From positions 38,432 to 102,431 of the forward strand of contig JAJPGY010000008.1 in assembly GCA_021325555.1 (NCBI GenBank): a stretch of DNA of 64,000 nucleotides, in the 5' to 3' direction. Positions 43,680 to 52,405 of this stretch are shown one piece after another. The notes beneath the pieces are model-generated. The model did not search any database. It was not told the DNA's origin and saw only the letters and a program-made list of their open reading frames with translations. Numbering within the stretch: position 1 is the stretch's first letter; the number at the start of each line of letters is the position of its first letter. This DNA is from Pseudomonadota bacterium (GTDB lineage: Bacteria > Cyanobacteriota > Vampirovibrionia > Obscuribacterales > Obscuribacteraceae). The translations under genes were made by a program, and so were the position numbers.

Positions 43680-44387
43680 TCAGGCGATGCGGGCGTGCAC
43701 CGCCTGCCGGGCGCGGAACGACTCGACGAACCCGCGCACGCCCTCGGCGCCGGCGCCGGCGACGAAAGCATCTCCGTCACCAGTGCTGGTCACGGCCACG
43801 ACGGCGCCCGCCTCGTTGAGAACCGGCCCACCGGAGAATCCGGCCAGGTCCAGTCCGGCACCGAGGAAGTACACCGCCTGCGGCAGCGCCGGGCAGGTGA
43901 TATTCGGGGCATCCGGATCGACGCCGTCGACGAACCGACCGTGATACATGGCCACGTAGCCCGAGAGCGAAATGGCGAGCCGGCCGGCCGGATAGCCGAG
44001 CCCGATCACCAGTTCGTCGCGGACCAGACTTGCCGCAAGCAGGTGAAGCGGGCTGAACTCGCAAGTGCGGTCCTTGACCTCCACGAGCGCCAGGTCCTGC
44101 TCCTCGTCGACCGCGACCAGCTCCGTGTCGTAGAGCCTGTCGAGGACGATGAACGAGCTCAGGTGCCCCTCGACGACGTGGCGCGCGGTGAGGAACAGCC
44201 CGTGCTCGTCCAGGCAGAAGCTCGTCCCGAAGCCGGTGACGATGTGCCCGTCGATGCTCCTCTGCGTGTTGAGCACAGCCACGGATGCGGACGCCCTGGC
44301 GTAGGTTTGCGCGAGCGCCGCGGACGGCTGCACGAACCCGACCAGCGGAACGCTGGTGGCAGTGCCACTGACACAGATCTTGCTCAT
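43680..44387 (-). CDS. Trypsin-like serine protease (S1/Deg-type core)
   Basis: A 235-aa protease with the full triad: His70 in FLTARHVVEG, Asp98 in EEQDLALVEV and Ser185 in GFSGGPVL. The length covers only the chymotrypsin double barrel; there is no PDZ domain. The N-terminus (1-30) is only weakly hydrophobic and lacks the basic start of a good signal peptide, so the protein may stay in the cytoplasm, which is unusual for S1 proteases and typical of conflict or signalling systems. Two ATGs lie nine bases apart; GGAGG touches the first, so I use the second (44387). It is the middle gene of a three-gene operon. Confidence 0.85.
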   Translation of the reverse strand: MSKICVSGTATSVPLVGFVQPSAALAQTYARASASVAVLNTQRSIDGHIVTGFGTSFCLDEHGLFLTARHVVEGHLSSFIVLDRLYDTELVAVDEEQDLALVEVKDRTCEFSPLHLLAASLVRDELVIGLGYPAGRLAISLSGYVAMYHGRFVDGVDPDAPNITCPALPQAVYFLGAGLDLAGFSGGPVLNEAGAVVAVTSTGDGDAFVAGAGAEGVRGFVESFRARQAVHARIA

Positions 44388-44498
44388 GGTTGTCATCCTC
44401 CAGTCGTTGTGAAAACGGAAACGAGCAGCGCCAGCCCGTCAAAGGACAGGGGCTTGCTACTGGCAGGTCGCTGCTCCATGCCGCAAAAGGCCGGTCGC

Positions 44499-45311
44499 TC
44501 AGCCGCGGAAGTCGTCGGAGGTCTCCTCCTCGACCAGGGTGGCAACGGACAGGCTCGTCTGCGGCTTGATCTCCGGCTGGAGCTGCCGCTGGCGAACCAG
44601 CATCGGCACCGCAGCCCGCACCCGGCGGCCGGCCTCGGGGTCCAGCTGCGCCAGCGCGGTGCCCAGCGAACCGGAGTAGTGCAGGTCCTCGAGGAGGGTC
44701 TGCATGTCCTCGCTGAGCCGGTCGTAGACGGCCTGCAGGTGGCGATCGGCGGCGTGAGCAGCCTCGGAGATGCGCTCGGCGACATCGTCGCCCGGGAAGC
44801 GCATAACCTCGGTAGCCAGCCGATAAACCGCGACGGTCTGCCTCCAGGCTTCCGGATTGCGGTAGCCGTCGGCGTCCTCGAGCGTGCGCTCGAAGTCCTC
44901 GACGGACTCGGCGGCGCGCACGCAATCGACGAGGTGGCGGGCCGCATCGTGCATCGAGCCGGCCCTCAACCACGCCCGAGCAAGCGCCGCCAGCCCGGTG
45001 GGCTTGAAGGGCTCGAGCAGGCGGTCGAGGCGCAGCTCGGCGATGAGCCTGCGCAGCGCGTACAGCGTCTCCTGGTCCAGGGCATCGACGGCGATGTCCA
45101 GGCAGAAGACCTCGCGGAGCTGCGTCATCACGTGAACGAGCCTGCCGGCCACTTCGCACTGCCTGGCGTCCTCAGCGAGAAACGCCTGCTTGGCGGCAGC
45201 CTGGTGGGCGGAGCCCTCGTGCATCAGCTCGACCCACCGCTCTTTGGCCTGGGTAGCAGCCTGGCGAACCGCCCGGACATCGGAGATGGCTTGAATCAGT
45301 TGCGCGAGCAT
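44499..45311 (-). CDS. Orphan helical protein, first gene of the trypsin-like protease operon
   Basis: A 270-aa soluble protein predicted almost wholly helical (for example AVDALDQETLYALRRLIAEL and DDVAERISEAAHAADRHLQ). There is no signal, membrane segment or known domain. Length and composition fit a scaffold or sensor. Start ATG 45311 has GGAGG seven bases upstream. The protease gene begins 111 bases further on, with GGAGG. Nothing suggests a separate promoter between them, so the three genes 45311-42404 form one unit. Confidence 0.78.
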   Translation of the reverse strand: MLAQLIQAISDVRAVRQAATQAKERWVELMHEGSAHQAAAKQAFLAEDARQCEVAGRLVHVMTQLREVFCLDIAVDALDQETLYALRRLIAELRLDRLLEPFKPTGLAALARAWLRAGSMHDAARHLVDCVRAAESVEDFERTLEDADGYRNPEAWRQTVAVYRLATEVMRFPGDDVAERISEAAHAADRHLQAVYDRLSEDMQTLLEDLHYSGSLGTALAQLDPEAGRRVRAAVPMLVRQRQLQPEIKPQTSLSVATLVEEETSDDFRG

Positions 45312-45823
45312 ATGACGACCTCCTTCGTGTGAAATATGGGCTCCCCACGGCGACCGCGGAAAGCCGAAAGAGAAAAGCGCCCAGCCCCGCAACGCAGGCA
45401 CCAGGCGCTCGACAATTGGTTGACGGAGACCTCCGCCGGCGGAAATCCGCCAGAAGAATGTCTCAAGATTCAGTTAGAACGACAGTTTTGGGTTGTGTTT
45501 CTACTCGGGTGAGGCGAAATGGAATACCGAAAGTGAGATGACGGTAAAGAAAAGACCCGATCACAAACAAGATCGGGCACAAAAGAGCTTATTGTGCGAA
45601 CGCTTAATTCCCCAACCACAGCCGCATCCGCATATCGGCATCAGGCCGTTATTTCGGGAATTTTTCGCCCGCGTTCCGGACAGCCACCCCGAGGGCAGGG
45701 GCTGAGATCGGATTGCCGGCCCTATGGGGCAATCACGAATGAAAGCGGGGCCGCATTGTTAGCACAGTTCCGCAAGCGGGCGTCAGCACCCCGGCAGCCT
45801 GAGCGGGGCGGATGCGTTGGCCC
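45312..45823. other. Intergenic region before the protease operon
   Basis: No frame here has both a ribosome binding site and natural composition. The AT-richer stretch at 45450-45620 probably holds the operon promoter. The 3' end of the upstream exported-protein gene lies at 45824. Nothing else is recognised. Confidence 0.4.
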
Positions 45824-46858
45824 TCAGCGATTCCCCTGGTTGCTGACAGGCAATTCCGTCTCGCTTTCAGCCTTATCTGGATCGACGGTCTTGGAGCCGC
45901 CGACCCGCAGCCTTTGCGCGTGCTGAAAGAGCTTGATATTCCGTCTCTGGTTGGCGGCTTCCAGCTCGTCGTCGGGCGATTGCTCTTTTACCTTCAGCTC
46001 CTTGAGACCTCGCAGGCAGTTCTGCTTTATGTCGCCGCTGGCGCATGCCGTGACCTGGCTCGCCCAGGTCACGGCCGGCTGCTGCTGGACGCTGACCACC
46101 GCCGCCGGATTCGAGGGCGGGATGGCGGCCAACCCTGCTTTGTACTCATTGATTGCCTGGGCCAAGTTGCCCTGGCTGGCGTAGCATCTGCCCAGTAGAT
46201 AGTGCGCCTCGGCATCATCTGGATGATTCCGGAGCTCAACTATCGCCAGCGGCATCACCACGTCCCACTTCTTCCTGTCCGCCGCCTGTTCCATCCTCTC
46301 GACCATCTTGTCCGAGGCAAGCTTGATGTCCGCCGGGGACGGATTGGGCAAAGGGGCGCCGCGGTACGCAACCGCCACCCTCTTGACCCCGAAGGCACCA
46401 CGGTGGGAGTGAAGCGTCAGCGACGTATTGGGGGCCAGCGAGCAGAGCACGGCAGGATGGCACTGCGGGTCATAAAAACGCCGAATCGGCGTGCCCAGCT
46501 CATGTTCCATCTTCTTGAAGCTCACCTGCGATTCCGGGAAGTGCATCAAGAAATCGGATGAGATGACCTGTCCCGGGTACGATTCCTGCTGATGAAGCTC
46601 GTACATCAGCTTGTGATGCGCCCCGTACCAGAACTGGGATTTGATTTGGGCGCCGCCGATCGGGGGGCCTTGCTCGGGAAGCCCGATCACGTACTGCAAA
46701 TACTCGATGTTCATCAGCTCCGGCTTGGAAGCCAGTTTGCGCATCAGCTCCAGCATGTCCGGATCATCAGGCAATCCCGGCTTTGCCTGCGCCGCAGAGC
46801 AAAGAAGCAATGCCAAAATACAGACAGCAACGAACAGCCGGTACATAGGCTCCTGCAC
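45824..46858 (-). CDS. Exported protein with a TPR pair
   Basis: A 344-aa protein with a signal peptide (YRLFVAVCILALLLCSAAQA, cleavage at about 25). The N-terminal half (30-190) has no domain I know; it contains FWYGAHHKLMYELHQQ and a Cys pair (CHPAVLC). Residues about 195-265 form at least one clear TPR unit (DDAEAHYLLGRCYASQGNLA). The C-terminus is charged and probably disordered. The GTG at 46858 has AGGAG seven bases upstream; an in-frame ATG at 46846 is an alternative start. No obvious operon partner. Confidence 0.75.
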   Translation of the reverse strand: MQEPMYRLFVAVCILALLLCSAAQAKPGLPDDPDMLELMRKLASKPELMNIEYLQYVIGLPEQGPPIGGAQIKSQFWYGAHHKLMYELHQQESYPGQVISSDFLMHFPESQVSFKKMEHELGTPIRRFYDPQCHPAVLCSLAPNTSLTLHSHRGAFGVKRVAVAYRGAPLPNPSPADIKLASDKMVERMEQAADRKKWDVVMPLAIVELRNHPDDAEAHYLLGRCYASQGNLAQAINEYKAGLAAIPPSNPAAVVSVQQQPAVTWASQVTACASGDIKQNCLRGLKELKVKEQSPDDELEAANQRRNIKLFQHAQRLRVGGSKTVDPDKAESETELPVSNQGNR

Positions 46859-46955
46859 GCACGGTCTCCTGCGCGATCAATTATACGTGATTTCGCCCAG
46901 TCCACCTGACATCATTACCGAACGTATCACAGCCTGAGGCAATCGCGCTTGCGGG

Positions 46956-47690
46956 CTATCTCAGACGGATGCGCCGGAACGGCTCCGCGTACTCAACACC
47001 AGCCAGCCGGCCTGCCGAGCGCGCGCGGTCAATTACGGTCTGCTGCACGGAATGTGGATCAGGAAATTGACTCTTGTGCATGGCCAGCGCGGAGCTCTTC
47101 TTGACCAGCGTTTTGGTTATCTCGACCAGGCAGTTGGGCGCATTGGTGCTCCAGAGGAAGATCTCCCTCACCCTGTGCGGCGCCAGCCCCTGGGAAATCT
47201 GCTCCGGGTAGCAGAGCGCGCCGCGCGCAAACGGATGGCAGGCATCAACCGCGGCCAGGCCGATTGCCCGGTGATCCGCGTGGTTTACCTCCCCGTATTC
47301 GTCAAAGACGACGGTGGGATCGAACGTGAAGACCATGTCCGGCTTGAGCTGGCGGATAAGTCGCACGACCTCGCCCCTGAGCTCGGGACCGTAAAAAAGC
47401 GAGCCATCTTCACGATCGAGAAAGAAAACGTCGCTGACGCCCAGCTCAGCGGCAGCCGACCGCTGCTCCGTCTTGCGGAGCCCGGCCAGCTCCGCCGGCG
47501 TCCGCGAGCCCTCGTCATCGCCCTTGTCGCCACTGGTCGCCACAGCGTAAAAGACCGTGGCACCGGCAGCCGCCAGCAGGGCAATCGTGCCGCCGCAGCC
47601 GAACTCCGCGTCATCCGGGTGGGCGAACACCACCAGAACACTCTGCCCGGCCGCAGCCTCGAATGCCTCCAGCTCCAATGCCCCGGCCAT
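46956..47690 (-). CDS. PIG-L/LmbE-type deacetylase
   Basis: A 244-aa zinc-dependent N-deacetylase-like protein. The metal-binding AHPDD motif is at 23-27 (His24, Asp27 as ligands; Asp26 as base) and the third histidine is in NHADH (136-140). The glycine-rich FGCGGT follows, as usual. Family members remove acetyl groups from GlcNAc-containing compounds such as mycothiol or bacillithiol precursors, glycolipids or antibiotics; the substrate here is unknown. Start ATG 47690 has no good ribosome binding site (GATTAA precedes it), so the start could be later. No partner genes are nearby. Confidence 0.88.
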   Translation of the reverse strand: MAGALELEAFEAAAGQSVLVVFAHPDDAEFGCGGTIALLAAAGATVFYAVATSGDKGDDEGSRTPAELAGLRKTEQRSAAAELGVSDVFFLDREDGSLFYGPELRGEVVRLIRQLKPDMVFTFDPTVVFDEYGEVNHADHRAIGLAAVDACHPFARGALCYPEQISQGLAPHRVREIFLWSTNAPNCLVEITKTLVKKSSALAMHKSQFPDPHSVQQTVIDRARSAGRLAGVEYAEPFRRIRLR

Positions 47691-47755
47691 TTAATCGATT
47701 TGACCTCGCCAGCAGTCACTAAAGTTTAGATCTCTATCCAGCGATTTCTAACAGC

Positions 47756-47831
47756 GGTCAGTGAAAGTTGAGACCACAAGGTCGGTGAAACTTGCTACCA
47801 GTGAGAGCCGGGTCAGTGTGAATATTCGCCC
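47756..47831. repeat. Three imperfect direct repeats, possible transposon end
   Basis: Units at 47756-47776, 47780-47800 and 47811-47831 begin GGTC(A/G)GTG. The first two match at 17 of 21 positions and the third is weaker. Arrays of such short direct repeats mark the ends of IS21-type elements, but no transposase gene is left nearby, so this may be an IS scar. It could equally be a regulator-binding array. Confidence 0.4.
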
Positions 47832-48238
47832 TCATTCGTAAGAACACCTGTTGCAATGCTGGTTTCAGATTGCAACAAGAAGATCTCAATCGCCAGAATA
47901 GGAGTCACACAGTCCATCACCCAATCAGCCACGAGGAACCCTGGCAAGTCGCACGACAATTCCACTTTCACAGCGATCTCGATCCGGCCGATTTACACCA
48001 CATCTGGTGGCGGGCGAATCCCTCCTTCCGGTGCCGGCTGCCAGCAGGTGTCCCGCCTCGGCATCAGCAACTCATTCCTCCGCAGCTAACCTCCCCCCTG
48101 TAGGGTAGAAACGGACGCCGAAATGCGCTCCTGGCGCCATGCTCATTGCTTCCGGAAAAGGCTGCGGGAGCCGCCGGCACGCAACCCGAGCGCCTGACGC
48201 CCGTACCCGCACCGCCATTTACAGAAAGGACTCTCCCC
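47832..48238. other. Intergenic region, possible remnant
   Basis: A 77-codon plus-strand frame (47870-48103) is present but has no ribosome binding site and resembles nothing I know. The region may be the leftover interior of a decayed mobile element or simply the leader of the gene at 48239. Confidence 0.3.
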
Positions 48239-48667
48239 ATGTCTGGTATTGCCAACTCCTACTTCAACAGTCCGGCCAATCCTGGCAGTCCGGTCAGCCC
48301 CTTAAACCCGGGAAACCCGGCAAGCCCGCTCAATCCCTTGAACCATGGCACCAGCAACTGGCATCCCGGCACCGCTTCGCCACCCGATTGGCTGCCCTTC
48401 ATCGGCGGCATACTGCTGGCGCTCATGCTTTGCCTGGAAGTAAGCCTCCCCCATCTCTGCGTGGGGGCGCTACTGGGCAAAAGAACCGGCCTCGTCACGG
48501 GCGCGATCCTCACAGCGGTCTGGTGCTTGCTCTACTTGTCCGGTCGCTTCGGGCTTGTCTCCGGGCTGGCCCTGGTGATCGTGCCTGCGGCAGCCGTGCT
48601 CTTGCTCGTGCGGGCTGTATTGCCCAGGCCGGATCGAAGAGCGCCGCTCGGAGAGGATTCAAAATGA
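48239..48667 (+). CDS. Small membrane protein with Pro/Asn-rich N-terminus
   Basis: A 142-aa protein. The first 45 residues are a repetitive Asn-Pro-Gly-Ser-Pro-Leu segment (NPGSPVSPLNPGNP, then ASPLNPLN), probably disordered. Three to four hydrophobic segments follow (about 52-72, 80-97 and 100-125). I know no family. Start ATG 48239 follows AAAGGA. The gene at 48664 starts within its stop codon (ATGA), so the two are translationally coupled. Confidence 0.68.
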   Translation: MSGIANSYFNSPANPGSPVSPLNPGNPASPLNPLNHGTSNWHPGTASPPDWLPFIGGILLALMLCLEVSLPHLCVGALLGKRTGLVTGAILTAVWCLLYLSGRFGLVSGLALVIVPAAAVLLLVRAVLPRPDRRAPLGEDSK

Positions 48668-48942
48668 GATTGCAAAAGCACGAAGACGGTCCGCAACTCG
48701 AGGAGCTTTGCCGGACGAACGATGCGGTTGTCGCCGCGCGCGCCGCCGTTGATAAGCGCCTGGGCAAAGTCCGGGAAGCACAAGAAAGCCTGCGACGCGA
48801 CAGCGCCCTCCCGCTGGATCCCGCCAGGGATGCCGAATGGGCTGCCCTGCAACTGGAATTGCAGGTCAACTTGATCTACCAATGCTGCGCCCTGCAGCAA
48901 GAGGTTCAATCTCTGGCGGATTTCAAGGAAAGGAAGCCTTAG
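48664..48942 (+). CDS. Small coiled-coil protein coupled to the preceding membrane protein
   Basis: A 92-aa soluble, helical protein (for example VDKRLGKVREAQESLRRD, then LQLELQVNLIYQCCALQQ), probably a short antiparallel coiled coil. Its ATG overlaps the stop of the upstream membrane protein gene, and GGAGAGGA lies upstream. It is likely to act with that protein at the membrane. The family is unknown. Confidence 0.65.
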   Translation: MRLQKHEDGPQLEELCRTNDAVVAARAAVDKRLGKVREAQESLRRDSALPLDPARDAEWAALQLELQVNLIYQCCALQQEVQSLADFKERKP

Positions 48943-49542
48943 TCGGATCGCCTGTTGCGCAGCTTACCAAGAAATCCTGGGCGCTTCCTTCGGTTCCGCT
49001 GTCGGTGCCAACTGCAAGCTTCTTCCGGCTATCGGTGCTGCGTACCTGAACGCGTTCGCCGGACTTGTCGCGCACCTCAACACCCCGGTTTCCTCGGCGG
49101 GCTCATCGGGGCGCTGGCGGCGCTGGCCTTCGTCGCCGTCATCATCGCCCGCTATCACAGGAAAGGCTAGTCAACGGATCGCGACCGGCTGCCGCAGCTG
49201 GTGCGGCAGCCGGGAGTCGAATTCCAGCCGCCCGTCCGACGCCCGCATGCGGGCCGGTCAGCATGCCGGTCCGCTTCATCTCCCTGCCAAGGGTAGAGCG
49301 GACAACACCGTGGCGATATCACCGTGCGACAACGAGGACTTCAACACGAAGTTCCCCGCCAATAGGGAACAGAGGATGTCCGCGCCTGGCGAGAAGATGG
49401 GCCGCGCGACAGCGGAGGAATCCCCGGCCGCCGTCCGTGTCGGGGGCAGCAGCCACTCCAGTGTCCCGAGACGGACACGGATTGAAGGGGCAAGAATTCG
49501 GACGGAAAGCGGGTGGGGTGCGCCGCGATGATTTCGGCGGCG
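48943..49542. other. Region with a broken small membrane-protein frame
   Basis: Just after 48942 a frame reads CCAAYQEILGASFGSAV and so on to about 49085, then the coding character switches frame to FLGGLIGALAALAFVAVII, ending at the TAG at 49168. Neither piece has a start or ribosome binding site. This could be a frameshifted small membrane-protein gene of the same operon. A perfect 11-bp hairpin (49185-49213) follows. Beyond 49214 I see nothing supported. Confidence 0.35.
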
Positions 49543-51030
49543 TCAGGAAATCCGGTCGTCTACGTTCTCCTTGAACGCTGCTACTCTTGCGACAATCTCT
49601 TCTTCCGGCAGATCCAGGGCCGGCAAAAGGAACGCCCCCGCCGGCGGTTCGCAGGCAAAATGCATGCCGGCGGACAAGAGCGGCAGTCCGGCCGCCCGCG
49701 CGCAATCCGCAATGGCAGCATCGTTGATCGGCAATCGCAGATGAACGAACAGATGTGAACTCGAGCTGGCCCTGGCAGGGCTGACAGCCGTGCCGAAACT
49801 TACACTCAAGGCATGAACCATGGCCCTCCAGCGGCTGGCGTAGATAGCCTCCGTTCGCCGCAAGTGCCTTTCATACTCTCCGCTATTCAGCAGCGAGGTC
49901 AGGGCCAGCTGATCCAGAAAGCAGAAGTGCGTCTGAAACGCATCGGCATTCATGATCCACGAGCCGGTCAGCGCCGGCACCATCTGTGCCGGCGCAATCA
50001 CATAGCTGACATTGACCAGCGGGTAAAGCGTGCGCCGGAAGCTGGAGATATAAATGACGTTGTCCCTGCCGGTCAAGGCACGCAGCGGGGGCAGCGGAGA
50101 GCCGGCGGGCCGGTATTCGGAGTCGTAATCGTCCTCGATTATGATCACATCGTTTCGATCCACCCAATCCAGGAGCAGCTGGCGGCGCTCCATCGAAAGC
50201 GGGGCGCCGGTGGGGTCGTGATGCGAGCTGTTGACATAAACAATCTTGGGCGGCCTGCGCAGGGCTGTTAGCTGACGCACATCCATGCCCTGCTCGTCGA
50301 CTGCCACCGCAGTCAGATCGGCGCCCAGCCAGGCAAACGTCTCCCGGGCGAATAGCGATCCCGGCTCCGGGAAGACGATGCTGTCCCCGCTATCCACGAG
50401 CAACTCAGCCACTGCGGTCAAGGGGTACGTGGAGGAGGTCATGATCACCAGACTCTCCGGCGGGCAGTCGATCATGCGAGAGCGCGAGACGTAAGCACAG
50501 ATCGCCTCCCGCAGCGGCCCGTAGCCAAAAGGATCGCTGCCGTAATCAAGCAACGACGGATCGTAAACGCGGCAGCAATCCGCAAGTGCTTGCTTCCACT
50601 GGGCAACGGGGAGGCATTCCGGCGGCGCGCAACCAAACTTCAATCCAGGGGAGTCGAAATCGGTGACCTGACGTGTTTGCAGCCGGAGCAGACGCCGTGC
50701 CAGCTCGGAAAAGGGCAGGTCACTGGGCGCGGAACTTGTGGCCCGGGCGGGCGGTCTCCTGCGCACAAACGTGCCCGTGCCTTCTTCGGTTTCGATAAGG
50801 CCTTGCGCGCCGAGATCCTCGTAAATCCTCACCGCCGTCGCGCGCGATATGCCGAGCATCTTTGCCAGCTCCCGCGTGGAGGGCAGGAGCTGACCCGGCA
50901 TGAGCTTGTGCTCGAGGATAGCCTCCTTGAGCTTGTTCGTCAGCTGCCGTTGAACAGGCGCTTTGCCGTCCCGTTCCAGTTCCAGCGGGAGCCTGGCGTG
51001 ACGCCGACCAGCATTCAAAGCCGATACCAT
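49543..51030 (-). CDS. MocR-type GntR regulator with degenerate aminotransferase domain
   Basis: A 495-aa protein with an N-terminal GntR winged helix (about 20-90; STRELAKMLGISRATAVRIYE) fused to a fold-type I aminotransferase-like domain, the MocR/PdxR architecture. The aminotransferase part keeps IIEDDYDSEYRP, but the cofactor-lysine segment reads SSFRRTLYPLVNVSYVI where family members have (G/S)(S/T)FSKTLxPxLRxGY. The Schiff-base Lys is replaced by Arg and the following substrate Arg is also lost. It may sense a ligand other than PLP, or bind PLP without an internal aldimine. The start overlaps the end of a small upstream gene (51033-51266). Confidence 0.88.
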   Translation of the reverse strand: MVSALNAGRRHARLPLELERDGKAPVQRQLTNKLKEAILEHKLMPGQLLPSTRELAKMLGISRATAVRIYEDLGAQGLIETEEGTGTFVRRRPPARATSSAPSDLPFSELARRLLRLQTRQVTDFDSPGLKFGCAPPECLPVAQWKQALADCCRVYDPSLLDYGSDPFGYGPLREAICAYVSRSRMIDCPPESLVIMTSSTYPLTAVAELLVDSGDSIVFPEPGSLFARETFAWLGADLTAVAVDEQGMDVRQLTALRRPPKIVYVNSSHHDPTGAPLSMERRQLLLDWVDRNDVIIIEDDYDSEYRPAGSPLPPLRALTGRDNVIYISSFRRTLYPLVNVSYVIAPAQMVPALTGSWIMNADAFQTHFCFLDQLALTSLLNSGEYERHLRRTEAIYASRWRAMVHALSVSFGTAVSPARASSSSHLFVHLRLPINDAAIADCARAAGLPLLSAGMHFACEPPAGAFLLPALDLPEEEIVARVAAFKENVDDRIS

Positions 51031-51032
51031 GT

Positions 51033-51266
51033 TTAACGACCTGGCAGCTTGCGGGCGATTTGAATCAGACGCTGCCTGGCCGCCGGAGGCAGGCGGAAAG
51101 TGCTGTCCGGCAGATCAGAGCCGGCAACTGCCAGCTGCACCACGTTAATCTGCTCTTCCATCCTCGCCCGTGCGCGTGGGCGCGCGAAACTGCAGGACTT
51201 GTCTGCGGGCGTCCAGCCGAAGCCCCGGGTGGGTGAGCCTGTGCATCGAGCCGCGGTGTCCGACAT
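51033..51266 (-). CDS. Small orphan protein coupled to the MocR-like regulator
   Basis: A 77-aa basic protein with no known domain. The first half is Gly/Arg/Ser-rich (GSPTRGFGWTPADKS) and the second half is helical (PPAARQRLIQIARKLPGR). Start ATG 51266 follows AGGAGA; the frame is open to 51305. Its stop lies two bases from the regulator's ATG, so the two are translated together. It may modulate the regulator. Confidence 0.6.
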   Translation of the reverse strand: MSDTAARCTGSPTRGFGWTPADKSCSFARPRARARMEEQINVVQLAVAGSDLPDSTFRLPPAARQRLIQIARKLPGR

Positions 51267-51454
51267 ATGAATTCTCCTGGACTTCAAAGACAGGGCCATG
51301 CTCAAAACGCATTGCCATCTGCGGCAAGTCTAAAGGCAATTTCCGGCAATTTCCCGACACGCGACTCCCGGGTTGCCGGCACCGGCGCCGGGCAGCTGTA
51401 CCCCTCATCAATTTCAGCGCCGTTTATCTATGCCCTTCTATAGTAGCACCAGCC

Positions 51455-51501
51455 AAAAAAGTTTTGCCCGGGCAAGACACCGTGGTGCCATCCCCGGGCA
51501 A
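51455..51501 (-). terminator. Rho-independent terminator of the GDPD gene
   Basis: TTGCCCGGG pairs with CCCGGGCAA across a 19-nt loop and is followed on the minus strand by AACTTTTTT. It ends the transcript of the gene that stops at 51514. Confidence 0.78.
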
Positions 51502-51513
51502 AAGCGAAGCGCG

Positions 51514-52293
51514 TTAGGCCTGCTTGGCGGCGAGCACCTTGTCCAGATGCCCGGCGAGCGCTGCCGGATCGTCGGTGACGATGCCGTCGGCGCCAAGCTT
51601 CAGGGCGAGATCAAACTCGTCGGCGGTGGTGGCCGTCCAGGTGTTGATCTTGAGACCAGCCATGTGCGCTTCCTCGGCGGCAGCCGTGGTAAGCGCCCCC
51701 AGGTACGGGTGCCAGAACCGGCAGCCTACCTTCTCGGCATACTCGCCTACGTCCACCAGGAGCCCGTTGATCAGCAGCCCGAGCTTGAGGTCGGGCGCCT
51801 TGCCATGAATCGCCTTCAGGACGCCGTGGTCAAACGAGCTGAGCACTACCGTGTCAGCCGCCTTGTACTTTTCGATCATGGCGATCAGGTCATCGGCGAT
51901 ACCCTCGTACGGCCAGGGCTGGTTTTTGATCTCGATGTTGAGCATGCACCTGCCGCCGACCAGCTCGAACACCTCGCTCAAAAGCGGAATCCGCTCATCG
52001 CTGGCGTCTTGCGAGCCCGGCTTGAGCAGGCGCACCGCCTTGAGCTCGTCCCAGGTCTTGTCCTTGAGCAGACCCTCGCCATCGGTCGTCTCGGCCAGGT
52101 CGCCGCCATGGACTCCGCCATGCAGGACGACCAGCTCGCCCGACTTGCACTTCTGCACGTCGAGTTCGATGCCGTATATGCCAGCCTCCAGGCATTTCTT
52201 GAAGGCGGCAAGAGAATTCTCCGGCGGGGTCGGATCGGCCCAGCGGCGTCCGCCCCTGTGAGCCCAGATGTTCGGTCTTGTTCGGTTGTCCAT
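51514..52293 (-). CDS. Glycerophosphodiester phosphodiesterase (GDPD)
   Basis: A 259-aa TIM-barrel phosphodiesterase that releases glycerol-3-phosphate from glycerophosphodiesters. Catalytic and metal residues are visible: AHRGG (His12, Arg13), PENSLAAF (Glu25), ELDV (Glu43, Asp45) and the second His in VVLHGG (His58). The usual HD pair is HG here and a HGGDLAET insert follows. NIEIK and the C-terminal GADGIVTDDP close the barrel. There is no signal peptide, so it is cytosolic. Start ATG 52293 with GAGC upstream is weak. It is flanked by strong hairpins on both sides. Confidence 0.9.
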   Translation of the reverse strand: MDNRTRPNIWAHRGGRRWADPTPPENSLAAFKKCLEAGIYGIELDVQKCKSGELVVLHGGVHGGDLAETTDGEGLLKDKTWDELKAVRLLKPGSQDASDERIPLLSEVFELVGGRCMLNIEIKNQPWPYEGIADDLIAMIEKYKAADTVVLSSFDHGVLKAIHGKAPDLKLGLLINGLLVDVGEYAEKVGCRFWHPYLGALTTAAAEEAHMAGLKINTWTATTADEFDLALKLGADGIVTDDPAALAGHLDKVLAAKQA

Positions 52294-52330
52294 AATTTGC
52301 TCTTTGCACCTTATCTGAAGAACCGGAAGC

Positions 52331-52370
52331 AAGCGGGGGCGCAGCGCTTAAAGCCACCGCGCCCCCGCTT
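52331..52370 (-). terminator. Strong hairpin between the fatty acid hydroxylase and GDPD genes
   Basis: A perfect 12-bp stem AAGCGGGGGCGC/GCGCCCCCGCTT with a 16-nt loop, followed on the minus strand by GCTTCCGGTTCTTC. It is probably the second part of a double terminator downstream of the gene ending at 52462, or a leader structure of the GDPD gene. Confidence 0.6.
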
Positions 52371-52405
52371 TGCCGGAATAGTTATCCTTACGGGCAATCA
52401 CCGAT

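Noticed and set aside
48259..48513. Collagen-like frame (GLxGLxGFxGxxG) on the minus strand
   Set aside because: It is the reverse image of the Asn-Pro-Gly repeat of the plus-strand membrane protein at 48239, which has a ribosome binding site and a coupled partner.
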